DNA from: Leptodontidium sp. MPI-SDFR-AT-0119
Taxonomy: Eukaryota > Ascomycota > Leotiomycetes > Helotiales > Leptodontidiaceae
DNA: 64,000 nucleotides
Direction: 5' to 3'
Assembly (NCBI GenBank): GCA_020726505.1
Contig: JAHLEZ010000002.1
Coordinates: forward strand, 1,116,001 to 1,180,000
Positions 1 to 10,526 of this stretch are shown one piece after another. Position numbers and translations under genes: made by a program. The notes beneath the pieces were generated by a model. That model was not told the DNA's origin. It searched no databases and saw only the letters and a program-made list of their open reading frames with translations. Position 1 is the first letter of the stretch. Every line of letters starts with the position of its first letter.

Positions 1-525
1 AGCTATGAGCCATCCTTCAATGGGTAGCTGCTTCGAAGTTAGCAGAGCCATGAGAACGGTAGCAACAGCAGAACTCACAGGGACTCGGAACATCAGCATG
101 GCATTCATACCCGCATGCAAAATCCAAGCCATGGATGACGTTGTCTCCGACCACTCCAGCCACGGTATCCGCATAAGAGGCATGCCATACAAAAATATTC
201 CATCTAACACGAACCACTTCACAAAGTATCCAAGAGAAGCTGTCTCCTCCTGCACAAGTGTCCACCAATCGTACACACGCAAGGCGAAAAGGATCCCATA
301 AATTGCAAAGACGCACATGCGCTGGGTCGGAGCATCGACGAGGTTGACTGGAATTACTGGGGTACTCGATGTGGGAGCTGAGGCCGTCGTAGTAGCATCT
401 GGGAGGTTTGGCAGAGATGACCGTACCCTCGAGGCATCTTGGAAAGCATCTTTAGAATCTGGAGTTCGCTGGGTGGATTTTGGAGTTGACGGGTACGCCG
501 ACCGCATACGAGGTGTTCCGTTCAT
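1..525 (-). CDS. POM152: Nucleoporin POM152, N-terminal part (runs off left edge)
   Basis: Partial gene, 175 codons visible, open to the window edge without an intron. POM152 is a transmembrane nucleoporin of the pore membrane ring that anchors the nuclear pore in the nuclear envelope. The start is the ATG at 523-525, giving MNGTPRMRSAYPSTPKSTQR, which looks like the conserved start of fungal POM152. The frame is open further upstream to about 676 but has no other ATG. Residues 1-65 are a Ser/Thr/Pro-rich cytoplasmic tail. After it come a DAPTQRMCVFAIYGILFALR segment and further hydrophobic stretches around LDGIFLYGMPLMRIPWLEW and ILHAGMNAMLMFRVPV, matching the N-terminal membrane segments of the family. 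The Ig-like lumenal repeats would lie outside the window. Identification is from memory of the family. Confidence 0.86.
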   Translation of the reverse strand, partial: MNGTPRMRSAYPSTPKSTQRTPDSKDAFQDASRVRSSLPNLPDATTTASAPTSSTPVIPVNLVDAPTQRMCVFAIYGILFALRVYDWWTLVQEETASLGYFVKWFVLDGIFLYGMPLMRIPWLEWSETTSSMAWILHAGMNAMLMFRVPVSSAVATVLMALLTSKQLPIEGWLIA

Positions 526-1443
526 GGCATACTCTTCGAGGTCCCTCTGGACGCTCGGGGGGGTCGAGGGTATGGAAGAGGCTGCGCGATTGCCTCGAGC
601 AAATTCGAGCAGGTAGGTATGTAGCCTCCCAGTATTTACTTTCGCGGAGTGTTTGGAGCTATATTTCGCTCAACTCGAGGCAGCTCTGCGCTAAGTATGG
701 GCGAGAGAGAGGATGCGATGGTGGCGAGAGTTGAGAGACAAGAGCTGAGAGGTGCCGTAGTATTGTTGTGAGTTTCAGGCAGGCAAGCAGGCAGGTATTC
801 GTCGTTGTCTTTGTTGTTAAGCTTCTAAAAATGAAGTTGTCGGCTCGCGTACAAAATCGACGCGCGCGACCAAAACCTGCAGGCAGTACAGTCTCGAAGT
901 GCAGACGCCTCGGACCGTAACAACTTGTCCCCGGCTGGTCTCTTTCGCTTTCGTTTACCTACTTATCCCGTCTCCTCTCGTCTCAGCCGACAGCAACCTC
1001 ACCGAGCAATGCAATGCACTCGAACTCACCTTTGGCATTAGCTGCTGGCATGCTTTTCGAATTCACTTCTGTACGCGAGATGAAGAACTTTTTCGAACTA
1101 AAAAGAAAGAAGATGTGTCTCGCAAAACAATGATTCTTCCTCTCCCTCCAACCTTCCTTGCAAGTTCTCATACTTGCGACTTGTGTTGTTCATGAGCCTG
1201 CTTCCTGTTTTTTTGACTATCTGTTTCTTCCCTTTCTTTCTAATCCACGGCTCATCTCGGTGGTGTCTTTGGTGTCTTTGGGCAGTCGTCGTCAGTCGTC
1301 ATTCTCTGTAGCAACAGTGAGGCATACTTCAATCCAGTTGCAGAAATTCCCGAGGTCACTCGTTCAACAGCCTTTGTTTCTCTTCACATCTCAACTTCCA
1401 AACTTTCTGTCTGAAGGTCGGCACCGGCCCAGCAAGTTTCAAC
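526..1443. promoter_or_regulatory. Divergent intergenic region POM152 / UCH gene
   Basis: 918 bases between two divergent start codons. No coding frame is convincing. It holds pyrimidine-rich tracts around 1205-1245, typical of fungal promoters and 5' leaders, and should contain both promoters. No clear TATA or CCAAT element was assigned. Confidence 0.55.
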
Positions 1444-1485
1444 ATGGAAGGCAATATGAAAGGCAATATGAAAGGCAATATGGAG
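1444..1485 (+). repeat. Short tandem repeat GGCAATATGAAA at the first ATG
   Basis: Three and a half copies of a 12-nt unit encode M-(E/K)-G-N repeats at the head of the frame upstream of the UCH domain. Each unit carries an in-frame ATG, so several initiation codons lie in tandem. Confidence 0.75.
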
Positions 1486-1848
1486 GTCACTGCGGAAGGT
1501 TCTACTGAGCAGCAGCAGCAGCCCCTTGGTCTTGGTATCTCAGACTACGGAGAACAGAGACAAGCTTCTACCGTTCGATCTGACACTCCCGTGCCCAGCC
1601 AGAGTCCGGACATGGCTCCAAGCAGCACATCCTCAGTCAAGGCTGCTACACCAACTCCCCAAGCCGATTCCGAGAAGAAGCACCCAATCAATACTTATTC
1701 TGTCGCCGCCACTGTACCTTCTACTCCTCAAGCTGGCTCTCAGCGAAAGACCCGAAGCCAACCACCTTCTGTCAACAAAGCTGCCACGCCTACCCCTGAA
1801 GTCGATACCCCCGAAGACCACAACCAACGGAAATTCCAATTCGATTGA
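1444..1848 (+). other. Coding-like N-terminal frame, out of phase with UCH domain
   Basis: 134 codons starting at the ATG in 1444, with low-complexity Ser/Thr/Pro/Gln composition and two internal copies of KAATPTP (from about 1640 and 1779), which suggests genuine protein-coding sequence. It ends at a TGA at 1846-1848. The UCH domain continues in the next frame, so a splice or a one-base indel near 1816-1845 would be needed to join them. I tested GT/AG pairs by eye; the phase-correct ones (for example 1714-1780 or 1801-1885) have poor donors. It could also be a long upstream ORF. Confidence 0.45.
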
Positions 1849-1861
1849 AATTGATTCTGTC

Positions 1862-3436
1862 ATGTCTACGAGGAACCTTAGAAAGAGAAAGGATCCACCT
1901 ACCTCCATGTTTGATCCTGCCACTGAGGCTATGAAACCGTTAACTGACGAGGAACGCCACAATTGGAAGGGTTGGGTCGAACTTGAATCCGATCCTGTAA
2001 GTGCATGATACCTTTATTACCTGTCTCAACTAAACACTACTATGCTTAGATGCTGACAACATCCCAGGCTCTCTTCAACTTCATATTGCGCAAGTGGGGA
2101 ATTCAAGATGTCAAGGTTCAGGAGGTCTTCGGACTGGATGAGGAGTGCATGTCCTTTGTCCCGTGAGTCTGCCGTTCATTACGAACTCCCTCCAACTGAC
2201 CATTTCTTGCAGCAAACCAATTTACGGAATGATTTTCCTGTTCAGGTATCATGATGACGACGCCGAGGCACTCGAAGATGCTGAGAAATGTCCCAAGCAC
2301 GTTTGGTTTGCAAACCAGGTAAGGAGACGTTTTGGCCCAACGAGTCTTCCTTGACTGACTAGAATGCAGACCACCAACAACGCTTGTGCCACTATTGCCC
2401 TCTTCAACATCGTTATGAACGTCCCCGGTCTTGATCTTGGCGAGAATCTGCAAGCCTTCAAGGAAGCTACTCAAAGGTTGAAGCCGGCCTATCGAGGGAA
2501 AAGACTTGGTGACAATGATTTCATTCGCGGCATTCACAACTCATTTGCTCGGTAAGTGCCAGTCTCATCCCGGATGAGACTAGTCACTGAACAATGCACC
2601 CAGGAAGATTGACATTCTCAACGCCGATCTTCTTCTCAAGCATGAGTATGAGAAGTGGGTCAAGACCAGCAAGAATCCTCCAAAGAAGGCCACTACCAAG
2701 AAGAGCCAGGGAAAGAAGAAGAAGGACGATGATGAGCCCGGTTATCATTTCATCGCCTACGTCCCAATCCGAGGTGACGTTTGGAGGCTGGACGGCTTGC
2801 AACGAGAACCAGTCAAGCTTGGTAAATTTCCTACCCTTTCTACGTACTATCCAAAACTAACACCAACAAGGTGATTGCGGGGATGACTGGATTGACGTCG
2901 CAAGTGCCAATATCCTGCAGCGTGCTCTCCAGTACCAGGACGATGGTGTTGAATATTCTCTCATGTCCCTTTGCAAGAGCCCAACCCGGGTTGCCATGGA
3001 GGAGATGGCCATCAACATGCACCTAATCCAAGCACTCGAGAAGACCCTCAGTGAGACTATCCCTGACTGGAAAGTCTACATTGAGTCCCGCATAGCAACC
3101 ACCATCGAAGATCTCCTCAACACTTACAATCTCACCCAAAACCTCGTCGACACTGCCACCCCCACCGAATCCGAGCAAGCCAGGTTGGACGCAGCTAGTG
3201 GTGACCCTACTAGACTCATCGAATTGTACCGCGAGCTGGTGAAGGAACAAGACCGCCTTCGAAGCGCCTATATGCAGGAGGTTGGCATGATTGGTCAGGA
3301 GGATGAGCAGGCCTTGAAGAAGAAGGTCGATCACACTTCTATCCTCTACAAGGCTATGCAGGCTCTTGCCGAGGCTGGCGTGCTTAGAGATATCGTCAAT
3401 GATATCCGAGAGCAGGAGGCTAACTACAGGAATTGA
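1862..3436 (+). CDS. Ubiquitin C-terminal hydrolase, UCH family (UCH37/BAP1-like)
   Basis: Cysteine protease of peptidase family C12 that removes ubiquitin from substrates. Exons 1862-1996, 2068-2162, 2213-2318, 2370-2551, 2604-2821 and 2871-3436 give 433 aa. The UCH domain starts at WKGWVELESDP (about residue 34). Visible catalytic residues are the oxyanion Gln112, Cys118 in NNACATIA, His221 in GYHFIAYVP and Asp236 in WRLDG. A Lys-rich insert (residues 196-213) lies between Cys and His. The C-terminal half (about 250-433) is predicted helical, resembling the regulatory tail of UCH37/BAP1 enzymes. I used the ATG at 1862 because it is in frame with the domain; the true start may be 1444 or 1526. 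It is divergent from POM152 and convergent with the F-box gene. Confidence 0.87.
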
Positions 3437-3851
3437 GTGAGCCTCGCCGTCGAGGGTTGAAGCACATTTTCATGGACGAAGGTCATTGTGTTGGGCTAGG
3501 AAGAGTGCACACATTTCCATGAATTCCCCCAGATCAGGAAGGCAACAAGTAAGGACGGGGATATGTATGTACGAAGGGAGAAAGGAGCAAACTCAACAGC
3601 TCGTCCTCCACTTGTGGATTATCGAAGACAGGCCTCAAATGACAGCAGCCAAACGCGCGAGATGCTAGGTAGCCCCGTAGAAAGCCCGGTCAGGTTTCTA
3701 AAACTTGACAAGCAAACATGGGCAATGAACCTCTAAATAAAATTCAACTTCACACATTTCAGATGCAAATCGTGAAGCAACGAGCAAGCCATTTCCGATC
3801 ATTTCGTCATCCAACATAAATTTTGTGGTTCTTGCTTATGGATCTCCACAT
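3437..3851. other. Convergent intergenic region
   Basis: Space between the stop codons of the UCH gene and the F-box gene, so it holds both 3' UTRs and terminators. An AATAAA-like signal (AAATAAAATT) is near 3735. No gene seen. Confidence 0.5.
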
Positions 3852-5843
3852 TCAATCATCGGGGTACTCATCCCTCACATTTGAAACAAAGACGCGCTTT
3901 TCTTTGTCCCACCTCTTGAAATACCGACCAGCGAGGCTCATCAGAGAAGTTGGGATTTCCGGCTCGATAATGTCAATGTTCTCCTCCGCCACATAGCGGA
4001 TGCTGGTGTCCTCTACGCTGAATGTCCTGTCCGTCAGCTGAAACTCTTGGGCAGAGGAGAGATATACTTACAGAGCGTGGTAGAAGCTTTGGTTCCTCCC
4101 CCGTGACAGAGAGTCCACATTGTTGTATACTATCCAGTCGGAACCCATCCCACACTCAATGTCCCAGCCTGTGATGACGGCAGTGTAGGCATAGCGTCTA
4201 TGACGGAAGACCTGCCCGATGTTGTATTTGACACCATCTCTCGACGCTGGTGTGTTGCGTCTACGAAGCTGTTTGGGAGTCTGGTCTGCAGCACGTACAA
4301 CACGCAGTGCTTCTTGGAGCTCTGAAGGCCCGCGACCCGATTGGCTGCTGTACATTGGCACTACGTGCTTTTCTATAAGGGTAGCATCCATTGGATAAAG
4401 CCGCTCGAACCTCTCCAGGATTAGAGGTATGAATTGGCTTTGAGCTGTGGATCCTACCCGTTGGGCCGGATTTCCAAACATGTAATGTGCCCATAGTGCC
4501 GAGTAGAACGCATTCTCCAGATCAGCAGTTGGATTTGCATGAAGTCTGATTGTCGGGTGCCCTGTACTTTCTGAACTTGTGTTGCGTGCCCTGAACTCCT
4601 GAACAGTTGCCAGAATATTCCTCGATGTACGAAGTACTACATCTGTTGTGGTGGAGTCTGATAGCACCCTGGAGAATTGTAGCTGTAGGATCCCCCACTC
4701 CGCTAGCATGACACGGAGGCTTGAGAGCGAAACCTCTTCGTCTGATCGATACGGGTCTAGGTACATGGGGTCAGCAGGTGTAGCTCCTGGTTCCAGTTCT
4801 CTGCCATCAAGCGTCTCTCCTCGAGGAGGTAAGACCATAGCATGTGCGTGACTGGGAACGCCACAGCATCGGGCATCGAGACCCAATCTCTGGCCCAATC
4901 CACAGAATATGGCAACAGAAATCAGTGGCAACGAAGGATGCTCTGTGTCTTGCAGTGCAATCCCTATGTAATTGTTTTGCAAGTCTCGGTACGCGAGATC
5001 TGAGGATATGCCTGTGAGGTTATGATGTCGGAGGAAAGCCACTGCCGCAATGGCAGTCCTTCTCACGGAATACTGATTGAAGCTAGGGTGCTCGGCACGG
5101 AACTGGGCTGCAAGACCATCCAGAATATCCGAGATCTGGTAAGTGAAGCTTAGTAAGGTATAGATAACCCATCAAGTGTAATCCTACCTCAAGAAGGTCT
5201 CCATGTTGGTCATGCAACACAAATAGGTCGAATGCTCCTAGTGCTCGCTCGAGTGGAACTGTCTCTCCATTTACCACTTTCTCCCATTCTGCCAAAGCAT
5301 TGGCTCGGTGGACGTGGTCGAGAACAGAATTGGCATAGTATCTACACATATATCAGCAGATTCCCGTAAGTTATGCCACGGCACCTACCGTCTCGCAAGA
5401 ACATCTTCAGCTGTATCATCGGTACGGCAGTGCCGCAGTAAAGTGTCTTTCGCATCATAGCCAAATTCGGCAATAGATTTGAACTTCGAAATCCGATTTG
5501 ACTGTCGTTCTAATATGCTGTCCAAGAGAGCACTTGTCTCAATGTCGACCTTCCTCCGGTGTGTGTATAAACGCTTCCAGTCCACATCTCCCACACCCTG
5601 GAGGAACTTCTGTTGGATCTGATGTTTCGAGTCCCAGTACTTGAACTCGGTTCGGCAATGATATCTCCAGAGCAATGGCTCACTGCCTAGTCTGTTGAAG
5701 CGTTTCGAGACTCGCTGGATGTGCAGGAGTACGTGGTGCGGCGGGCAGTAGAAGAGGATGTGTTGGAGTACTTCGTCTGGGAGGGCTGTTAGGACAAGCG
5801 GGTTGGTTTTACCGCGACTGCGGGTGCTGGAGGACGCCGTCAT
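3852..5843 (-). CDS. FBXO21-like F-box protein with SirB1/transglutaminase-like and YccV-like domains
   Basis: Predicted substrate receptor of an SCF ubiquitin ligase. Exons (descending) 5843-5389, 5341-5188, 5135-4072 and 4017-3852 give 612 aa, all joined in phase. The F-box is at about residues 18-60 (LPDEVLQHILFYCPPHHVLL...LLWRYHC). Residues about 200-390 carry a SirB1/transglutaminase-like core2 region (SVRRTAIAAVAFLRHHNLTG, then LPLISVAIFCGLGQRLGLDA). The C-terminus from about 490 (VKYNIGQVFRHRRYAYTAVI, later DWIVYNNVDSLS and IRYVAEENI) matches the YccV/hemimethylated-DNA-binding fold. F-box + SirB1 + YccV is the known architecture of animal FBXO21 and its fungal relatives; the fungal substrate is unknown to me. 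It shares a divergent promoter with the SPX-RING gene. Confidence 0.88.
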
Positions 5844-7227
5844 GCTTCAGAGAGTCTTCTGTTGCGGGTTGCTGACATGGAGAGAGAGAGAGGACTCGCT
5901 CGATATTCGGGGATTTGCGAGAGGGACAGTGGAGGAGGAGAGGAGAGGAGAGAGGCTGAAGTTCGCCTCGAGTCAATCGACGTCAATATCCCGCCCCGCC
6001 GATTGATAGGAACAAAGGCTCAAGCGGGTGGCTGGCTACTCGATGCATTCATTCCATTCCTTATCGGCTTATCAACCAACCAAGCGCGGGGAAGAGCAAG
6101 CAAGCAGGCAAGTTCAACTAGAACTGCCAACGAACGACTGACAAAAAAGACTAAGAAAAAGGTCCAGCTGGCGGCCAATCAAGATGCCGGTTATCCTCCC
6201 GTGGCGGCGTGGCCATGTGGCCGAGAGCAGGGCAGGCCGGTCGGCTCGTCTAAGGGAGGTTGTCTTGTCTGTGTCTAGTCCAGTCTACGAAGTAGTAGTC
6301 TAGACTTTTCATTCATCGGGCTGCCACTTTAGACCGCAGGCTCTGCTCTTTTCTTCTCTTCTCTTCTACTACCCACCTAGACCGTACCTAGAGTGTTGTG
6401 GATAACAATATTAATTGTAACATTGGCATGGCATGGCATGGCCTGGGAAAGGCAGTCAGTAGTCGCCTCTTGTAATTGATTTTCCATGATAATATCACAT
6501 TCAGTCAGGCATGACCTCCTTCAGTTCCATCACGCAGCTGGGTAACACGCCCAGGTAACACACCCAGGGAACAATCAACACCATCAACACCATCAACACC
6601 TACCGAGGTACTTCCTGACGAGACTACTACGTGGTGAGTAACAAAACGAAGCTGGCTGGGTGCTTCCTGGTTCGCGCTCGTTCGCATTCACCTACTGTAC
6701 TGTACCTGCAGTGCAGTCAGTGCCTTGCCTCTCCGCCACTGCAATGAGCAAGCGAGAGGCTACAAACAAACAAGCCTTGCAGTACCATTCCCTGTGCTTT
6801 TGGATCTTCTGTCATGGAAATTAATTCCCTACTTTTAACTTTTGTCACTCGATCTTCCAGCACAACATCGCACATACATACAGCCAGCTTACTTCTGTCC
6901 AGAGCACCTGCCTTTTGACGAAAACGCCCTCTCACAACTTCTTTCCGGCCACCTGACCCGACCTGGCCTGAGTCCTTCCTTTGCCACACTCGAGGTCCCG
7001 TCTGCAGGAGCAAGCACTTAAGTGTCTAGGTACTGTACCTACCTACCTACTGGAAGCCGTCCAGGTTGTTCCAGCCACACTCAGAAACACCAGCTGGTCA
7101 CGCGTTGCTCGATCGATCTGGAGCAAATGGAATAGCCGTACAAATACAACTACAACTACAACTAAAAATACAAATACACTTACAAATATCGATACACACA
7201 CCACCTACCTACCTCGGCATAGTCAGA
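5844..7227. promoter_or_regulatory. Divergent promoter region, F-box / SPX-RING
   Basis: 1.4 kb between divergent starts. It contains simple-sequence patches: GGCAT repeats near 6425-6442, ACCATCAAC repeats near 6578-6602, and an imperfect ACAAAT/ACAACT tract at 7139-7190 just before the SPX-RING start. The last probably lies in its 5' UTR. ORFs here look non-coding. Confidence 0.5.
7139..7190 (+). repeat. Imperfect ACAAAT/ACAACT microsatellite in 5' leader
   Basis: Run of 6-nt units of the form ACAAAT / ACAACT / ACTTAC, about 40-90 bases before the SPX-RING start codon. G-poor, unstructured leader sequence is common in fungal genes. Confidence 0.6.
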
Positions 7228-9010
7228 ATGAAGTTCAGCCACGAGTTTAGAGAGGCTTTGGGGAAGGAGGGTTTCCCTCCCAGCTGGGTAGATGCCGCTA
7301 TCCCCTACCGGGAACTCAAAAAGCTTCTCAAAAAGGTACGTGGCCTTCTTGCTCGAGTTTCCCTCCTTCGAATATACACCTGTCTTTCTTGGGTCGATGT
7401 CCTGATTCGTACAGATTCAAGGAGAACTCGAAGAACTGGGCCTCGACTCAGCCACTCTCGCCCAACTGCACCAGTCCAGCCCGGAGGAACAAGGCAATGT
7501 TGGCAATGGTGTTGCTTTTCAATATCACTTCGAAGGAGACGAGAAATTTGTTCCAAAGCTGAGGTTCTACATTGATGTCGAGAATGGGAACCCCATCAGC
7601 GCGGTGTTGTCACCAGAAACAAGGCAGTACTTTGAACTGCAGTCATCGAGGCATCGGGGAGATTCGGCTGTCAGCCGCTTGGGTAATGATGGCCAAACCG
7701 ATAGCCCTCCATCGGAAGAGTATGTTCCCAGGCAAACGTCTGAATCTCTTAGCTCCAGGTTCTGCTATCCTATGCCTCCCTTCCGAGACTGTGTGAGCCA
7801 CGTATTGGAATATATATTGACGCCGGAGTAGGACCACAGTTGTAGAGGAATCTCCCAATGTTCGGCGGATAGATGTCCAACTCCGTTTTGATGCGGAGTT
7901 CTTTGGGCTGCTTCAAGGTGATGTCACTTCGTTGGACAATCTCCAGGCTCAGGAGCAAAGGGCGTTGACAGACGAAATCGAAGCTCTGTCAACTCTTATC
8001 ACCGAAGTAGCCAAGTGAGTACTTTGCAATATTCCTACAGATCTACGAGCTGTTGAGACAGTGCTAATTTGCTAGGCCGAGACCCGGAGGGTTCCACAAG
8101 ACCGACCTTAACAGATGGAGGCAGCTTTTCGATCTTTACCTGCAAGCAGGCATCTTCTTCTCCACAAATGAGTTTGATCGCGGTAGCCGAACCAGTGCTA
8201 CGGCCGCCGAAAAATTGCAATGGTTTCAGGGCGAGGTTGTCAAAAAAGACATCATGGGTTCATTCAAATTGAAAGCCAGCCATGAAGCTCTCCAGCAATT
8301 CGTAAAGATCAACATCGGCATTCTTCAGCATTTGAAGTTCCACGAGATCAATCAGCGTGCCTTCTCTAAAATTTTGAAGAGTATGGTAAACTCCATGCTC
8401 TAGCTACCTATGGTACTGACCACTCTCAGAATTCGATAAGAGGACGAACCTGGGTGCTGCGAAAACCTTTCCAAAATTGATACTGTCGGATCCGATCATG
8501 TCTGATTCCATGGCAAAGGCTGTCTGCGCTCAAATTTCTCGGCAGCTTCTTCAGATCGTACCCCAGGTCGAAGATTATTCTTGCCCGATATGTTGTGATA
8601 TTTGCTGGCGGCCTGTCCGATTGAATTGCAAGCATCTCATCTGCATTCGCTGCGCAATCGTTCTTCAAAAACAGAGGAAACGAACCTGTCCGATGTGCCG
8701 AGAAGATGTAGTTATGAAGGCTGACACAGGTAAGCTGTCGAATTTTTCCTTCTTCCTCGTCCCAATTATCTCTACGGTTGCTTCCTCGGCACACGGCCGC
8801 TTCAACAAGAGCAGGCAACCTTTCCTGAACATCGTTGCTAATTATATGATTCACTTAGACAATATCGACAGAGACCTAGAAAAATTCCTCAGGAAGTACT
8901 TTCCAAAGGAAGTCCTCCAGAAGCAAATCGCGAACGAAACAGCACATGGCATTGAGATGTTCGGCCCCTACTACACCCACCCTTCCGAGAGTAATTGCGC
9001 CGTCATGTGA
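7228..9010 (+). CDS. SPX domain and RING finger protein (putative E3 ubiquitin ligase)
   Basis: Exons 7228-7335, 7415-7758, 7832-8014, 8076-8380, 8430-8729 and 8859-9010 give 463 aa. The N-terminus MKFSHEFREALGKEGFPPSW and the LKFHEINQRAFSKILKKFDK segment ending near residue 318 are the two ends of an SPX domain, which senses inositol pyrophosphate/phosphate status. A C3HC4 RING finger follows: Cys365, Cys368, Cys380, His382, Cys385, Cys388, Cys400, Cys403. The architecture resembles plant NLA, which ubiquitinates phosphate transporters; a similar role in phosphate homeostasis is inference. The last intron (8730-8858, 129 nt) is a multiple of three and has no stop, so its retention would add 43 residues after the RING. 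I favour splicing because it has GTAAGC and TTAG ends and a GCTAAT branch-like site. Confidence 0.88.
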
Positions 9011-10526
9011 AAGAGTTGGCTGGTTGTTTCCGGGAAAGAAAGTAAGAAGCGTCAGGAAATTGCGAATGATACCCCTCTAAAAACATCATTTGTATTGTAT
9101 GGTTTTACTGTACATAGCGTAAGCTCGAGCATTAATGTCTATGTCTATACCTAAGTTCTGTATTAGGTGGTTCTCAAAAAAAAAAAAAGTGAAGTTGGAA
9201 GAGGAATTGTGATTCTGTTGTGTTGTATCCATGAACAGAGCCACTGGAGTCTCAGTGGAGGGAGGACTCTCAACTAGAACCCGAGGCTTCAGGGTAAGTC
9301 TTACAGTAACAGGCTTCTCCGAAGCGTAGGAGCACAGCGTGGTTCTGTCCTGTGTGAAGCAAAAACCAACCAACGACCTCTTGCTTCCCGAGTACCGAAC
9401 CATTTCGTATCTCAAATACATGAAGCTTTTCCGGAAATTGAAACTACATAAATCCTATCTTCGTCTTCTGACTGCAATGGTGTGTCTAGTGTGAGTAGTC
9501 CAAACTCAAATCCGCCAGTACAAAATCCTCCAATGGTCATCTCTGTCCCCTTGTGATATAAACGAAAGACACTTCCAAGTTCTACTTACATGTTTGTTCT
9601 CTGAAAAGCGCAGGTTATACGAACGATCTCGTTCTCATGCTCGAGAATATCTGTTTCGTGAGGGCATTACGTGTGGAGACATTCAAGCCAACTCAAATAC
9701 ACATCCATCTGTAGCTTGCTGATTCTGAGCTGCCGATCAAGGCTACAATACCAAAGAGTTGACTCACAATCCCACCTGGGGTAATGAGTTCTAATAAAGC
9801 AAAAAGATGGTTAGCTTAGTTGGTTGTATATATTAACTCTGAGAATTTTGGTTATTCCCTTTTCTGTTTCTCCTTCTAAGTAGAAATCAAGGTAGCGAAA
9901 TCCGAACCTGCACTCTTACATATATGCGACTGCTCATATTCTTCAGACGTGTAAACAAAAGGGCAAAATGGCATTACCTACCTCTCCTCATATGGTTCTG
10001 AGCTTCACAATATCCGGGAGGGGGGGGGGGGGATATGGATTATGAAGAATAGGAAATGAGATATCAGCTTGAATTTCCAGGCTCGTCCACACCTTCGTCT
10101 ACCGCAGCCTGGAAGATTCAAGATTCCTTGTTCTGCGGAAGTGGATGGAGTATGGAAAAGTGAAAAGGGAATGAAATAGCCGGTTTTCAGGCCTCTGAGC
10201 CATTTCGTGCATACTTCTTCTGCCCAACGTTTATGTTGGCAATCATGCGCCTTGGAGGAGATGGGAGCCTGGAACATGAACGTGGCATGTCGATTGACCA
10301 GGACCACAAGCTTCCAAAAGCCTTCCAGAAGCCTCTTTGACTTCTTTGGTGTAAACTGGGAACGGATTTCACCACAACAAGGGCAATGGAGTTCGAAAAT
10401 TATATCATAATTCCATACACAAGTCAGCCTGCGCTGACCTTGAACCAAACGGTGGCAGCAAATAACCCAGTCCCGAAAGCATGTTCACAAATGCCCAACG
10501 CCTCTCCCCAACCCAAATCCAGTCGT
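9011..10526. other. Convergent intergenic region with no supported gene
   Basis: 1.5 kb between the SPX-RING and ATG4 stop codons. It contains an A12 tract near 9177-9188 and a G13 tract at 10020-10032. A 147-codon minus frame (10005-10448) has a CPCC motif but no recognisable family. Confidence 0.45.
10020..10032 (+). repeat. Homopolymer G13
   Basis: Thirteen consecutive G residues, a likely length-variable site. Confidence 0.9.

Noticed and set aside
10005..10448. 147-codon minus ORF with CPCC motif downstream of ATG4
   Set aside because: No family recognised, ends in a Pro-rich tail created by the poly-G tract, and lies in a 3' flank. Coding not supported.
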